Shown here: positions 1 through 12,523 of the stretch, piece after piece
How positions within the stretch are numbered: position 1 is the first letter of the stretch
How the letters are laid out: every line of letters begins with the position of its first letter
Source of the DNA: Sphagnum magellanicum
Lineage: Eukaryota; Streptophyta; Sphagnopsida; Sphagnales; Sphagnaceae
Assembly (NCBI GenBank): GCA_021904315.1
Contig: MU273446.1
Location: forward strand, 1-64,000
DNA length: 64,000 nt
Direction of reading: 5' to 3'
Position numbers and translations under genes: made by a program
The notes under the pieces: generated by a model
What the model was told of the DNA's origin: nothing
Seen by the model: only the letters and a program-made list of their open reading frames with translations
Database searches by the model: none

Positions 1-189
1 TGTGCACATGGAACTCCAATTACCATTTGGAGGTATCAGAATGGTGCTTCCATATATTTTTGGTTGTTGTGATCCTAGGTTCACTATGTGGTCTAGATTA
101 CGGATTTTACCTTCCTCATCAGCTTTGTGATTGGTGCCATGATAAGGGCAAAATTCTTGATAAAACATCTATAAAATTGAGCCATACCA

Positions 190-1010
190 TTAAAGACCTT
201 TAATTTGTTGTGGGTTTATAGGTACTAACATATTAACTATTGCTTGAACCTTTTTAGGGTGTGGTATATTTCCTTCCTTGGAAACTATGGACCCTAAAAT
301 CAATCTTGAAAATACCATAAGAACACATTTTTCTAGGTTGAGTCTAATTTTATATTTTTTGCAATTTTGAAAGCAAAGTTTGAGCTTCATCAAATGGCTT
401 TCCATATCACTATAGATTATAAAGTCATCTAAAAATATTTTAATGAAGTGGTATAAGTACTTTTTGAAATCTCTTTGACTGCTCTTTGAAATGTTGGTGG
501 CCCATTTTTGACACCAAATGGCATCACCATCCAAATAAAAGCTCCCCAATTTGTTACAAAAGCTATTGTGTATCTATCTTTAGGGGCTAAAAAAATTTGA
601 TGTATTTAAAGTATCCATTTAAAGATGAATAGGCTTTATAACTTGTTACAATGTTAAATACTTCATTAGAAAATGGTAAAGGATAAGGATTTTTTTGGGT
701 TACTTTATTCAACTTCTTGAAATTTACACAAATTTTTTATTTTCCATTCTTTTTAAATGCTACCACTATAGGTGATAACCATGTAACCTCCTCTATTAGT
801 TGAATGAATCCTACTACTAATAATTTGTCAATATCATGTTTTACAATTACAACATAGTTAGGGTTCAATTTGTACTTTGCTTGATGTGTTAGTGGGATTG
901 AGGTGTCTAACTCAATTTTATGTTTAACTAACTCTAGAGGTATGCCTTTCAGATCCTTATAAATTTAAGCAAACACATATTTGAACTTCTTGAGTAAGGT
1001 CTGAAGCTCC
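190..1010 (-). pseudogene. Ty3/gypsy reverse transcriptase, pseudogene
   Basis: This is the polymerase domain of a gypsy element. Read on the minus strand with frame changes it gives, in order, a D-K-V-T-K-K-x-P-Y-P-L-P-F block, a 'FGVKNGPPTFQRA'-like block, the catalytic F-L-D-D box (codons near 424-435) followed by 'YSDMESHL', then 'LNLEKC', 'SKEGNIP' and 'PKKVQAIVNM'. The catalytic Asp pair is still present, but several stops and frameshifts separate the blocks, so no active enzyme can be made. The longest open stretch is 190-549. Upstream on the same strand are the protease and gag remnants. Confidence 0.85.
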
Positions 1011-1499
1011 TTAGTTTTCTCCTTCCTTAATTGTGCATTAACTTTGATGCATTATGGATTTGCTTTTGTGCCAAGATTCAACTTAACAAGCTACTGTTAT
1101 TTAGTTAAGGTCCAACCTACTATCTGAAGATTCTGTACTTGAATTTTGGTTAGTGTCTCATCCACTTCAATATCAACTTGGTTATAATGATAATAAGTTT
1201 TTGGATAGACCTTATCTTTCATGATGTCTCTTATTTGACATTAAATTATGTTGTTTTTGTTGTTGAAGCCACTATTTATACTACTCCTTGATATGTTATC
1301 CCTTGTTTTGGTTCAAATTCTCCATTGATTTTGATCTTTATAACTCTGACACTTAACAATGAAATTGTTTCATTTAAGATTATAATTATGCTGATTGATA
1401 ACAACTTTGGTTTTGTCTCACAAATAATATCTTCCTCTTCATTTGTTAGACCTTCCATCAAGTCACAACAAACAAGTATTTGGGCCTTCTGGTTTATGT

Positions 1500-1910
1500 T
1501 CCTAGTTTCTTGTTAATTGATATTATTCTAATTGTTCCATTGCCTTGAATAATAATCACATTGTTCCCCTAGTCATGTGTAACCTTTGCATATCTAAGCC
1601 AAGGTCTTCCCAACAACATGGAATAGTTTGAATCTATTGCATTATTTTGCAAAACAATAAATATGGCTACATATTGTATGCCATGCATGTGAATCTTCAA
1701 ATTTTTGATGATTCCTAAAGGTTTGGTCATACTTTGATATGCCATTTTAAGGTGGTATGGGGCTGGTCTTGGTTTGGGTAAACCTAATTTTGTTCTGAAG
1801 TTATTTGTTGATATTTACACTTGTTCCTCCATCTAATAAAACATCCTCAATAATGTTTTTCCCAACTTGTATTTGGATAATTGTCATCTAGTTATCTACC
1901 TTTATAGTTA
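1500..1910 (-). pseudogene. Gypsy aspartic protease remnant
   Basis: On the minus strand a retropepsin-like stretch reads 'VLLDGGTSVNI' around 1810-1845. It is followed by 'KLGLPKPRPAPYHLKMA' and a 'MLLGRPWL' motif further down. This is the order expected of a gypsy protease: an active-site D-[ST]-G-like box, here D-G-G, then the [I/L]-L-G-R-x-W/F-L box. The second residue of the active-site box is Gly where canonical retropepsins have Ser or Thr; many plant gypsy elements read D-G-G at this point. The frame is broken, so this is a remnant. Confidence 0.6.
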
Positions 1911-2779
1911 TAGTGTCAACTTCAGAGTGTGTTTCAGTCATTGTAGCTACACTAGGCTCTGGTATCATTTTAATAATTATATTACATTTTTTTGGTTTTA
2001 GTTTCTACCACATATATTTCTTAAAATCTGGTGTTATCTTTAGCAATTGACTTAATCTCAAGGTATAGGTGGTTTTCGACATCCATTTATTGATATCTTG
2101 GAATGTTTATTCCATAGACATAATGATGTTGTTAGGAATAACATACATATTTTGTGGTACAATTGGTTATGTGGATACCTTAATCTTTAATAATCCTGCC
2201 CAACTTGTATTCAACCATGTTTTCTCCTTTTGATTCAAACTTTTTGGTAGGTCTTTTACTTGCATCTCTTATATAGTCTTAACAAAAGATTTATGTAGTT
2301 TTTGCTCTTCTTCCTAGTCAATAGCAAATTTCTTCTTGATCGGCTCTTTGTCCTTGAACATTTATTCTTCAATAACCTTGCTCTTAGTGATGGCCATGTT
2401 GACATCCATTACACAAACCGAAGGATTGATAACCTTAGGCTCCACCACAAATGGTTTCTTTATAATCTTCACTCCTTGTTCTTAAACATATTTTGCATGT
2501 CATTGAACTTAGGATGGTCTATAATCTTATATCTAATCTCACCATAGATATGATAAAAACACCTCATACATCTATGTATATTTGATTTGCTAAATGATAA
2601 CCTCATAAGCTTTACATTCTTTTTTTTAAAAAAACTTTGCATGTTTCAACATTGTGATTTGTCATGTGATAATTTGTATAGTACATTTTTGTTATCTCTA
2701 TACTTGTCTGAGGTTTCAAAGCTAATGTTATTTTACTATTATGTGGTACTAACATATTGTTTATTGCCTCAACTTAAAA

Positions 2780-4170
2780 ATTCCTTCTTCACAAACCAAA
2801 GTTGTTTCCTTGTGCTACTATAAGGTTTCTTTCTTCATGCCTATTGTTGCTACTTTCAAATATGGTTGTAATCCGAATCTGAAGACAAATAATTGGGAAA
2901 CTATTTGTTGTCTTATGTTGAAGACTATTGGTTAACTTTAATAATCTCTCATAATAAACCTCCACCCTTTCATTCTTCTCCTGCTTCATGTTCTTCAATT
3001 ATAGATAGATTTGTTCATCATTCTAAACTATTTTGAACCATTTACAAATAGTTAATTGTAATTCTACAAAAGTGCAAATTGGGTAATCTCCCATGTAATT
3101 GTTACACTAATCAAATATAGTGTCTCTGAGGGTAAAACTAAGCATATTAACAATTTTTGCATCTTTTGTTTCACCATTTGCTCTAATAGTAGCCTCAAAA
3201 ACTTTGACATGAACATCTAGGTCAAAATCCTTCACATACTCAGGGTAGTTAAGTGGTTGACGATAAGGCTTACTTGGTGGTTAAGCTGGTTTGCCTAGAT
3301 TCACCATTGGTAATCCAAAATATTTTGAAGGTCTTGGAGGTTTTGGTGGTCCTGATCCTTTTCCTCTTGGATTTAATGGTTATTGAGCAAAAATCTTATC
3401 CACCTTTTTGGGCATCTCTATATGCACGTTCAAAGGTTTGTTCCCCTCGAAGTCCATGGTCTGGACCTCATACCAGCAATGGTATGGGTTGATGTTGTTG
3501 TAAATGGAGCTTTAATAATTGTAACCATAGAATGGGGCATTAGCACAAAATATAATGGTACAAAATATAGTGGTATTTGTTCCACTTTGAAGTTGGAAGT
3601 TCTTGCATAGGTAACTCCAACATTGTTGTGATGGAACATATTTGGTGTAGGAGCTATAGAAATTAGTACTACATTTGCCACAGTATGAACTTTCATTTCC
3701 ATTTTATTGTTTCCCTAAATTTGTTCTTTAAGTCTATCTGGAATTTTGACCCTCTCATTGTACAGATCTTTTGGCTCAAAATCTCCATGGTCCTCTGTTC
3801 TTGTAGGTTTTGGATTCAAATTTTGGAAATGTTCAACAAATCCTTGCTTCACATTATCTTCAATAAATGGACATTCATTGATCTGATGTCCAATATGATG
3901 GTAATATGTGCAACGTGGAAGGTTAGGTCTTGGAATTTGTTCACACTATGAATTTTTCTACTCCACTCCCTTGGAACTCCTCTGACAATGCTTCCACTCT
4001 GCTGATTAAGTTTGGGTTCGTTATACTTTATTCTGATAATCACATCTACACCTTCTATTATTGTTGGTTTTGTTCTTGGTAAGACTATAATTTTTTGTCT
4101 AGTTACAAGTATCCATTCAACTCTTTTGGACATTTTGATGCCCTGGGTTGCAACTTCTTGATCAACCACA
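2780..4170 (-). pseudogene. Gypsy gag region with decayed CCHC zinc knuckle
   Basis: Two pieces are visible on the minus strand. At 3871-3912 a 14-residue knuckle reads C-T-Y-Y-H-H-I-G-H-Q-I-N-E-C. This is CX2CX4HX4C with the second Cys replaced by Tyr (TGC to TAC). At 2789-2998 a capsid-like stretch includes 'KQEKNERVEVYYERLLKL', a retrotransposon gag signature. The knuckle lies upstream of the capsid piece on the coding strand, the reverse of the usual gag order. That may be a feature of this lineage or a rearrangement. Stops and frameshifts are frequent. Confidence 0.6.
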
Positions 4171-4250
4171 TAATGAATATGAGGTTCATAATTTTAAGCT
4201 TTTTTTTCAAGTTATTCATCTTCATGTTCTTCTCGATAGTAAGGAAGTGA

Positions 4251-5369
4251 AATAAATCTATACCTTAATATTACTTCCTCCCTTTCTAACATGTTGAGTC
4301 TTTGTTCTTCTTCATGAATCAAAACATCAAAGTCATGTTGATGCATCAGACTTGTTGACTCCAATGCAACTCCTTGTTGAAGTCCAGATTTTTGATTTCT
4401 TCATCTAAATTCAGCTTATGAGTCTGCATTTTCAATATAATGTTCTTCTTTCTTGGAATTTTGTTGTAGATTGTTGGTGCGCTTCTATGTTTCACCAATT
4501 TGCATTTCATGAAAAATTATTGATGTTGCTTGAGGCATTATGTGGCATGCATGTCTCTTTTTTGTCCATGAAGATTTATATTATGATTAAAAAACTTTTT
4601 TAGGCGTTATAAACTATTGTTCTATTTTATATGCATTCAAATTCATGTTTATGATAGCACCATTTTCCACTTGTTCATGTATTATAACCCAATCTAATTG
4701 TTTTTGAAATTTCTGATTATAATTTTATTTTCCATCTCTTCACGTTCTAACTCAAATCTGAACAAACTTTTACATTTGAATAAAGTCCTCACAGTTAATT
4801 ATTGTATTTAGATCTACTTCTTGAACAAAATTTTATGATTAAGATTTGGAAAAAATGTAAGAAATGAACACTGAACTTCAATATTAATTTTTAGATTAAA
4901 AAATTCCAACAACAAGACATAAACAACACTTTGAATTTCATTATAAATTCAAGCCCTAGGATGGTTGCCAAATGGTAGATACAAAATTCCTATTTTATAT
5001 TGTGGTCAAAATTTGGACTAAATAATATTATGAAAATAATAATAATTTTTTTTGCTTAATCATATCTACTCATATATAGGTTTAAAACTTCAATCCAATT
5101 GTGAAAAATATGAGATTAACATCAAAACAACAAATCTAGCTATGAAGTTGAAGTTTTTCAAAAAAACAATCTAATTTTCTTCCATACTCTTCAAAAAATT
5201 CATGTTTTACAATAATCATGTGTCTTGCCAAAAATGTTCATCTTAAAATAGTCCTATGATCTTGATTCAAATTCAAATGGTGATGAAAACTAGTTAATAA
5301 AAGTAACTATGTAAGTATTAACTAACTAAATTTACGAGTAATTATTCCCTTAATAATAGTTGACAAAAG
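4251..5369. other. AT-rich spacer, nothing recognised
   Basis: No coding pattern, RNA gene or clear LTR end was found here. It could contain the degraded 5' leader and LTR of the gypsy element to its left, but I could not locate TG/CA ends or a primer site. Confidence 0.3.
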
Positions 5370-6230
5370 TCAACATTGACATGGAAAATCATACCCATGA
5401 GTTTCAAGTACAAATTCAAGAATTGAAAAGCAAATTGGAAACACTTCGTCAAACACCAAGTAAAGTTTCTCAAACCACCTACATGGATAACTAGTTGAGG
5501 AAGTTTGAGGAATGACTTTCGGACAATGCTTTCCTTAAGGTACAACCAAACATTAGCGGATAAAAACCCAAAATGGAAGGAATGGTGGCAAACTGTACAT
5601 GAGATTACAAAAGAACATATCTAAAACAATTTGGAGATAACTTGTGTAGATGAAAAATCTTACTTGAATGAACTAGTTGTATATTGATTATAGTTTGAAG
5701 GTTATACATATGATCGACTTATTAACAAACCACTTGAGGTACCTATTACTATTTCCCAAAAAAATTCACTTGTGTGGGCAACGATTGTAGTTACAAGTTT
5801 TCAAAGTGAACATGTTGTCATTACCACTAAGGAATTAAAGCCAATTAGAGGAGGAGTAGAGCTTCCCATTGTTTCTTGCACTTTGTTTTTGCCCACAAAA
5901 TCTATGGAAGTACATGTTATAGTTGTTAGTTTTTAGGTAGAAGGATTGGAAGAACTTGTTACTCCCAAACTTGTTCCATTAAATATACTAGAGTAATATA
6001 AGGTGTAGAGGTTACCTTGATAACCATTGTCACACATGCCTCTAAGGTTTTCAAGACTCCAAATATAATACTAAAGGACACACATGTTGTTGAGAGACTA
6101 AGATTTGAACCTATTCCTTTAGTTGAACCTATTGATACCATAGGTGAACAACATGTTGATGATTTTGTTGCAAGGGTAAAATAGGTAATTATAGGTGATT
6201 AATTTCGAGGATGAACTTTGGTTTTCAAGG
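5370..6230 (+). pseudogene. Decayed ORF of unknown retroelement, just 5' of a probable LTR
   Basis: Read on the plus strand with stops ignored, this stretch stays protein-like. It begins 'MENHTHEFQVQIQELKSKLETL', a short coiled-coil-like segment, and later gives 'VVTSFQSEHVVITTKELKPI' and 'LRFEPIPLVEPIDTIGEQHVDDF'. At least six stops or shifts break it. It ends at a purine-rich tract (AAGGGGTGG near 6228-6236) followed by TGTTTACC, the layout of a coding end, polypurine tract and 3' LTR. I do not recognise the domain. A gypsy pol 3' end or accessory ORF is an inference from position. Confidence 0.35.
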
Positions 6231-6238
6231 GGTGGTAA

Positions 6239-6830
6239 TGTTTACCCATTTTTTTAATATGTACATAATAACTAGTTGTTACCAATTGGTAATCAATGAA
6301 ACAATATGATTTTGAAACTTAGTTTAATTATTATTGGGTAATAGGACTTAAAGTATATTGGTTTATTGAACTAACCAATAACATGTATTAAGGTAACCGA
6401 TGGGTTAAATAAGCTGGTGACCATTTGTTACAATAACTAGTTGTTGACAAATAATAGGTTGGTTTAAACATGTGGCCAATAGTTGTTATAGTTTAAATTT
6501 AAAGTTTTTATGTTATACCAGTTAATGATTATTTAATTTGAAATAATGTTGTGTTTGCTATAAATAAAAAGATTGGAGGATAGTGAAAATTTTATTTTTG
6601 GAACTTTTTGTTAACTTTTGAACTTTTGGAACTTCTTATTTAATTTTGGAGTCACTTATTTGCTTTTATTTTTGGTTTATGAATAGGTTTTACTTGGAAC
6701 TTTGATATTTTATTTTCCAACTTGCTATGAAAAATTGATTTCAATTTTACTTTTGCATTTGTGGAGAACATCTATATTATGATTTTCACATTATATTGAT
6801 TTGAAGCAACCGGTTGATATTATTTTAAAC
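6239..6830 (+). mobile_element. Probable LTR (gypsy-type) after polypurine tract
   Basis: A TG dinucleotide follows the purine tract at 6228-6236. The AT-rich stretch contains the motif 'ACTAGTTGTT' twice (near 6272 and 6426) and a TATA-like 'TATAAATAAAAAG' near 6561, as expected of a U3 promoter. The right end is not defined: no second LTR or target duplication was found, so the boundary is approximate. Confidence 0.35.
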
Positions 6831-6899
6831 CTAAATTTAAAAACTTAGAAGGGAAGAAACCCTTAATTTAAGAAGAGTAGAAAAAACCTTTAACAATTG

Positions 6900-9800
6900 C
6901 TTTGCAAGACAAGTTCTAGGACAAAAAATGTTCATTTCCAAGATGCCAATAAATGGTCACGTGGGGAGTGGAGCAAGCCTCATGGATGTAAGCAAGGTAA
7001 AATAGATCGCTCATTGTTCCTTGTAAAAACAAATTACATGTAACCATGAAAAAAAATTAATGTATTGATTTTATTTATTTTTGGTACAATAATTAACATG
7101 ATGATAATATTTCATTTTATGTTTAAGACGTTGAGAAACCCCATCTTGAAAGTAGAACTAAGTATAATTTTTTAAAAAAAATCTACTTGCACAAAAGGTT
7201 TGATTTTATAAAATGGGCTACATGTAGATGAAATATTGGTTTAAAAAAAAATTCAACTTAGTAGAGCCCTAAAAAATACTTATGTATTATCAAATTATGA
7301 ATGTTATAATCATAATATATCAAAATTTTAATATGAAATAGGTTTTAACACCATGTTGATTTAGTTAATATCAAATGTATTTTCAACCTACTTTTATGAT
7401 ATCAAAATTGTTCAAACTTTGTATCCAACTTCCCATAAACTAAATGTAAGGCCCTATGGTTTTAAATTTGTATTTCAAAATATTTTGAATTTATTTTGTT
7501 ATGTTTGTTTATTGTTTACTGTTTATAATTTTACGTCCGTTTGGGACCAGAGAGTCCATTAGACAAAAGGCAAATCATGGAGGATAGATTGTCCTTTGGT
7601 ATTGGCAACATGTGACAAACTTGGTTAGGGCGACCGTGTTCATAATCTGCATGAACTCAACAAGAGTGTTAGTGTGGGTGAAGGGTAGGGTTGAACAAAA
7701 GCGTTCCCTAACTTTCCGTGTATCCATATAAAAAATTGTTCCATTTTTTAATTGGATTTTGGGTGGAGTATTTTTTTGGTCTATTTTACCTTGTTGACAC
7801 CCTTGTCCACATATTATATTCACATGAATGCAACCTATAGGGGATTTGCAAAACATTTAGATCATATTTGATCGTGTGAAATGTGTTGTTTGGCTAAATA
7901 ACTATAATGTTTTGTCATATGTACAATTTTGCCTATTATAAAGTGATGACCATTACAATTTGTGACATGTAAATTAAGGAAACCAAAGCTTAACAAATCA
8001 CGTGGATAAAGCTTAATGAAATGATGTTGAAGCATGGGTTTCCAAAATTGAATTTCAAGGGATTCATGGCTAATAGCCCATAAACCAATTGGAACATGAT
8101 CAAAATTGTATATGGTTCGGGGGACCTCTTTGTTAGGATGGTTGATAAAGAGCACATATGTTTATTCCATTGGACTTAGTTGCTCAATAGGCACACCAAA
8201 CAATTGATCAAACTTGAGTTGCAAAATTAGCATAATGTTATTTGCCACAAGTTGACAATTTTTATGTTCTAATTTGTTGTTGGTGGTTTTCATTAAGGGT
8301 CACTTCTAAGGCAAGTGTCCATGAGCTTGGCAATTGGCTTAGCTTTTGGCATTTTCATGTTAGACAATGGGGAGGTTTCATGGTCCACATGAATATTTCT
8401 TTCGCAAACTTCTTACAATTCCTTCTTTCTTCCATGCATTCAAGACTAGAGTTCCATTTGCACTTGAATTCCATTTGCATTCTACCTCCATTTACGTTGT
8501 GACATTTCAAATTTTGTTGAATTTTTGTTTCCTTTGATCTACAAAAGTTTAACGATGAGGAATGGGTGGACATGCCCACTTGTAATCTAACATAAATTGT
8601 GCATAACATCTGGTTGTAACAATTAGGAAAATGTGGCATTTGTTTGTACATAATGATGTTTGATGACTATGTTTGTGCTTTGCATTGTATAAATAGTACC
8701 TACAAGGCAGTCCACCTAGTCATGAACCTAATAGGAATGAATTATTATTGAGGAGGGCTCGAGGGTTTAATGATCCTATTAGACTTGCGGTGGTTGTGGC
8801 AAATTACACATCTAAATCATCATTCATAAATCGCCCTTTGCACCTTAAAGTTGAAAAGGTGTTTGGGTCTGCCAAATGACCTATCGATTATCTTCCTAAT
8901 GCAAACAATGATTCCCATTGGCGTGATGATGTGAATTTCTCTCATCCATGAGTAATTGTTCACACTTTTGAACCCAATATTGTCAAAGATGTATGCATGC
9001 AACAATCACCCTTTAGTTCCAATAATTTGCAACTTTGTTCTTTCAAGGTGGATTAGAAGTGAAGGAAATTATTTGTGTTGATGGCTAGTGGCATATTGAA
9101 TGCTACCCACCCAATTCTTCAATCCAATGTTTTTCACTCCAAGAAACTACGGGGCTAAAATGCAAAACATAAACTAATTTTTACAAATTTGTAAGTGGAA
9201 TTTTTGCTCCATGTTACTCCAATTTCTGGGTACAATGTTGAAGCGGATCACTCAAGCACCATGAGCACTAGTTTTGTCCTGATGACTTGAGTCGTTACGT
9301 TGGGGGGACAACACAAAAATATGCAATTGTTAGGCCTTTAGTTCCAATTCTATGGCCCATCTAAGAAGGTATGCATTTAATTCAAAAGGAAGTAACAATT
9401 ATAGAAGAAGCAAGGTTTTCCTTTAACTATTATGTATAAACAACGCTTGAAGTTTATTTGGTTCCCAAGTTTATAATTCAAGCAATTCCCAAATGCTTGT
9501 TGTGAATTGCCACAACCTTGTGAAGCTATTTGATGCAAGTTGTTGGCCTACAACTCATGGTGGCAAGAAGGCGAGACAACCTTCCATCTTCAAATTAACA
9601 CAACGACACACCAATAATTGGGAGGTTGACATTTTATTTCTTCAATGCATTTTCCCCTCCTATACTTGCCACTTGGGTATGGACAAATTTACAAAATTAT
9701 TTCTAATGGCAAATGATACGATGCCACTATTGGAAATTTCCTTGGATGTTCATGTGTATATTTTGTTACAATGTTGGCAGCTTCTTTAAGCAGTTGTGGG

Positions 9801-10540
9801 GCATATGTGCAATGTAAACATGTGTATCATGTCTTATAAATGATTATGTTCTATGGGTTCACGAAAGAGTTCATTCATCATTGCACATGGAGTTGGGATG
9901 AAATTCAACATTTGTTGATGTGTTTTAAAGCCTTTGTTCTAATGATAATACATCACAATTGCATTTGCATCAAATCAATTGTGATTTTTTTGTTCATGAA
10001 GTTCATTATAGTTGGATTAAGTAGGAAGTTTAAATTCCGATTATGGCTTAAAAGTTTTTTTTTACTGTTTGTTGTTTCAATCATTCTAAACATATGTATA
10101 TTATTTTGTTGTGGTGAATACATTAGCGGTGTGGCATAAAAATATTTGGCTCATTTATTTATTTCCATTTAAGCCATGACCAATATTAACGATAATACCT
10201 TTGATAGTCATAACGTGTTTCCATGTATATTATCTTTTTATGTATAATGTCATAATATCTTGGCCATTTCAACACATTTTTATTGAATGATTAATATATT
10301 TTGAGAATTTTATTTCATCAAATATTTCTCAAGCTAGTTTCCACCCATTTCAACATTTATGAAAATATTGTAATTATTATTCAAGAGCTTTAAACATTTG
10401 GAGCACTAGTTGCACCAAGGATGATAAAATGCATTCTTTTATTTTCTTTTGTTTTCAAACTGTTACATGATGCTACTTTCGATAGCACTGCTGGCCAAAC
10501 CCATGTTCAAAATCAAAAAACCATTATTGATCCCATAACA
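6900..10540. other. Gene-poor AT-rich region
   Basis: Only short open stretches (all under about 100 codons) occur, on both strands, with no motif I recognise. Parts around 7575-9000 look faintly protein-like on the minus strand and may be very old transposon or gene debris. I cannot assign a family. Confidence 0.3.
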
Positions 10541-10550
10541 AGCCATGCAT

Positions 10551-10602
10551 GTGACATGACAAAATATTCCATGGCAAGTCAGGGAATATTTTATCATGTC
10601 AC
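10551..10602. repeat. Inverted repeat, 20-bp arms, 12-bp loop
   Basis: The arms 10551-10570 and 10583-10602 match at 19 of 20 positions (GTGACATGACAAAATATTCC and its near-complement). The loop is 10571-10582. A second palindrome follows 35 bp downstream. A foldback or MITE remnant is the simplest reading. Confidence 0.75.
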
Positions 10603-10636
10603 ATACTATTCCCATTTGATAAACGCATATATTAGA

Positions 10637-10664
10637 AATATTTCATGACACGACATGAAATATT
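10637..10664. repeat. Perfect 11-bp palindrome with 6-bp loop
   Basis: AATATTTCATG (10637-10647) pairs exactly with CATGAAATATT (10654-10664). It shares the CATGA and AATATT elements with the inverted repeat at 10551-10602, so the two probably belong to one foldback element. Confidence 0.7.
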
Positions 10665-11639
10665 ATTGAAGATTCTTTCTTGTTCATGTGAGCATGCTCA
10701 CCTGCTAAAGTTGTTGCTCCATGCCATAGTGCACGTGCATATGCATATTCACTACATATATTAGGGGTAAAATGATTTATCACCAAATACCTAGGAGTGT
10801 GTGTACCAACAAGTGTGTGTACATCCAAAAAAAACTTTCAAAAAATGGTTTGTGAACAAACAACACTTAATTGGTAATTGTTCAGTGATATTTTATAACC
10901 AAATGATCGAGTTTGTGGTTGGAATTTGAAATCCTTCCAATCAAAGAAGGGGCTTTTTGTGTTCATAAATGGGCTTCAAATTTTCCTCATGTCAAAATAT
11001 TTCACCATTCATTTGTCTCTTTGTGTGCGACAATCAATAATCATTTTGCCACACAAATTATTATGGATAAAAATAATAATTTTGAATACAAGATAATAAT
11101 TTAATTTACTATGATAAATAAATACATACATTTATCCTTGAGTGGTGGTTGGCGAATTCAAATTCATCTTTAATTTGGGATTTCAAATCAAGACTTAATT
11201 TTGAGGGTAAACCCTTTTTTTTTCATTTTTGAAGGGCAAATTATGCATGTCTCGTGTGTTGTTGTAAATTGAGTTGTTTGGAATGAATTCCGCATCATTT
11301 TATAATTTGGTCATAGGAGGAATAATGTTTGTTTGACATGTCTAGTTATAAGATGCAGTCGAGTAGCACATAGAAGGATATGTGTTCACAAGAGTTTGGA
11401 ATCTTTTTCCAACCCCTCTACTTTGGGAGAGTTTATGTACTTTTTTCAAACCCAAATGGAAGTCTCGAAACATTAGCCAGGTGCTAGGTGAAGCGTTGTT
11501 AAAAACCCTTTCAACCTCCGATGCTGGAAGTGATAGGAGAGTGAATGCATACTCTCTAAGAGCTTACATGTTCGCTTACCAGCCTATCTACCCTTCAACA
11601 CCACATGGATCAAGGACTATAAGCTCCTCCAACTAAAGG

Positions 11640-12523
11640 AGGGCCCCCAGGGCCTTATGTGGCTTGTGGCCCTGGGCCTGATTTGTGAAGAAGGGTGAGC
11701 GCATCGATGGGTTCGTCCTTTTAAGGAACTGAAACAGAAGAGCGGCAAGTAGGTGTAACGGACGCCGTGACCACTCCGCAACCCTAAAACAACAATTAAG
11801 TAGGGGCAAAACAAGGAAGCTCCTTCGTTCTATTCAAGGGCCCCGAATTCCTACTTTCGGCCCAGCACTGGGCTTTAGTTGTTGTTGTCCTGGTGAACGG
11901 CAAGACCCTCCAAAAGGTGGTCCATTACCTTCCGATTTACGTCTGCTTATAATCTCTCAAGCGCTCATAGATTTAGCTTAGTATTGTTTGCAGCAGAGCC
12001 CGCGGTACCATACATCACTGAACTGCCGTTAGCGACCTCCCCGTCAACAATCGACGCTTCTGCATTTCCTAAGAAATCATTGTGCGGTTATGTTGAGCTC
12101 GATTGATTTCAAGCTCTGGGCAGGGCACGCCGTGTTTCTCTCCGTTTCGTGCGTCTGATAGATCCTCACACAACTATTTGCCCTCTCGGACGTATAAACT
12201 GCTCAAAGACCTGTTGTTCTCATGTTTCGAAGGACTGCCGTTTATTGCTGCTGGGTGTCCATAGAGGTTGTTGCTTCGTTTCTGTTTTGTCATTGTCTCT
12301 TTCCAAGGGTATGTGGCGGTGCGCATTTTGTCCATTTTCATCGGCTTGGGTCTTCTTTCCCTGGATTTGTGTCTATATTCTGATTTTTTTCTTGGCGATA
12401 TCAGGCGACGACACGATATTTGGTGGAGAATAAGAGCTGGGCCAGAGCGAGCTGCAACGCGGATTGTGGCAATTGTTGAGCGATATTGATGCCTTCAGGG
12501 CTGAAAGGAGAGGGAAGAATTAG
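11640..12523 (+). promoter_or_regulatory. 5' flank and likely 5' UTR of the USP gene
   Basis: Base composition changes here: the stretch is visibly richer in G+C and CpG than the AT-rich DNA on its left, and this continues into exon 1. A TATA-like 'TATAAAC' lies near 12192. The transcription start cannot be fixed from sequence alone. Short upstream ORFs (for example 12149-12433) occur, and a 5' UTR intron is possible. Confidence 0.45.

Larger units (their letters stand above)
1..4250 (-). mobile_element. Decayed Ty3/gypsy LTR retrotransposon, left end outside window
   Basis: Minus-strand gypsy-type coding traces run from right to left: a zinc knuckle and gag segments (about 4170-2790), an aspartic protease (about 1910-1500) and reverse transcriptase (about 1010-190). 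All are broken by stops and frameshifts. No LTR is recognisable at the right end; 4250-5340 is AT-rich without a clear feature. The element runs off the left edge, so RNase H, integrase and the 3' LTR would lie outside. The family call rests on the RT and protease motifs. The exact right boundary is a guess. Confidence 0.8.
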
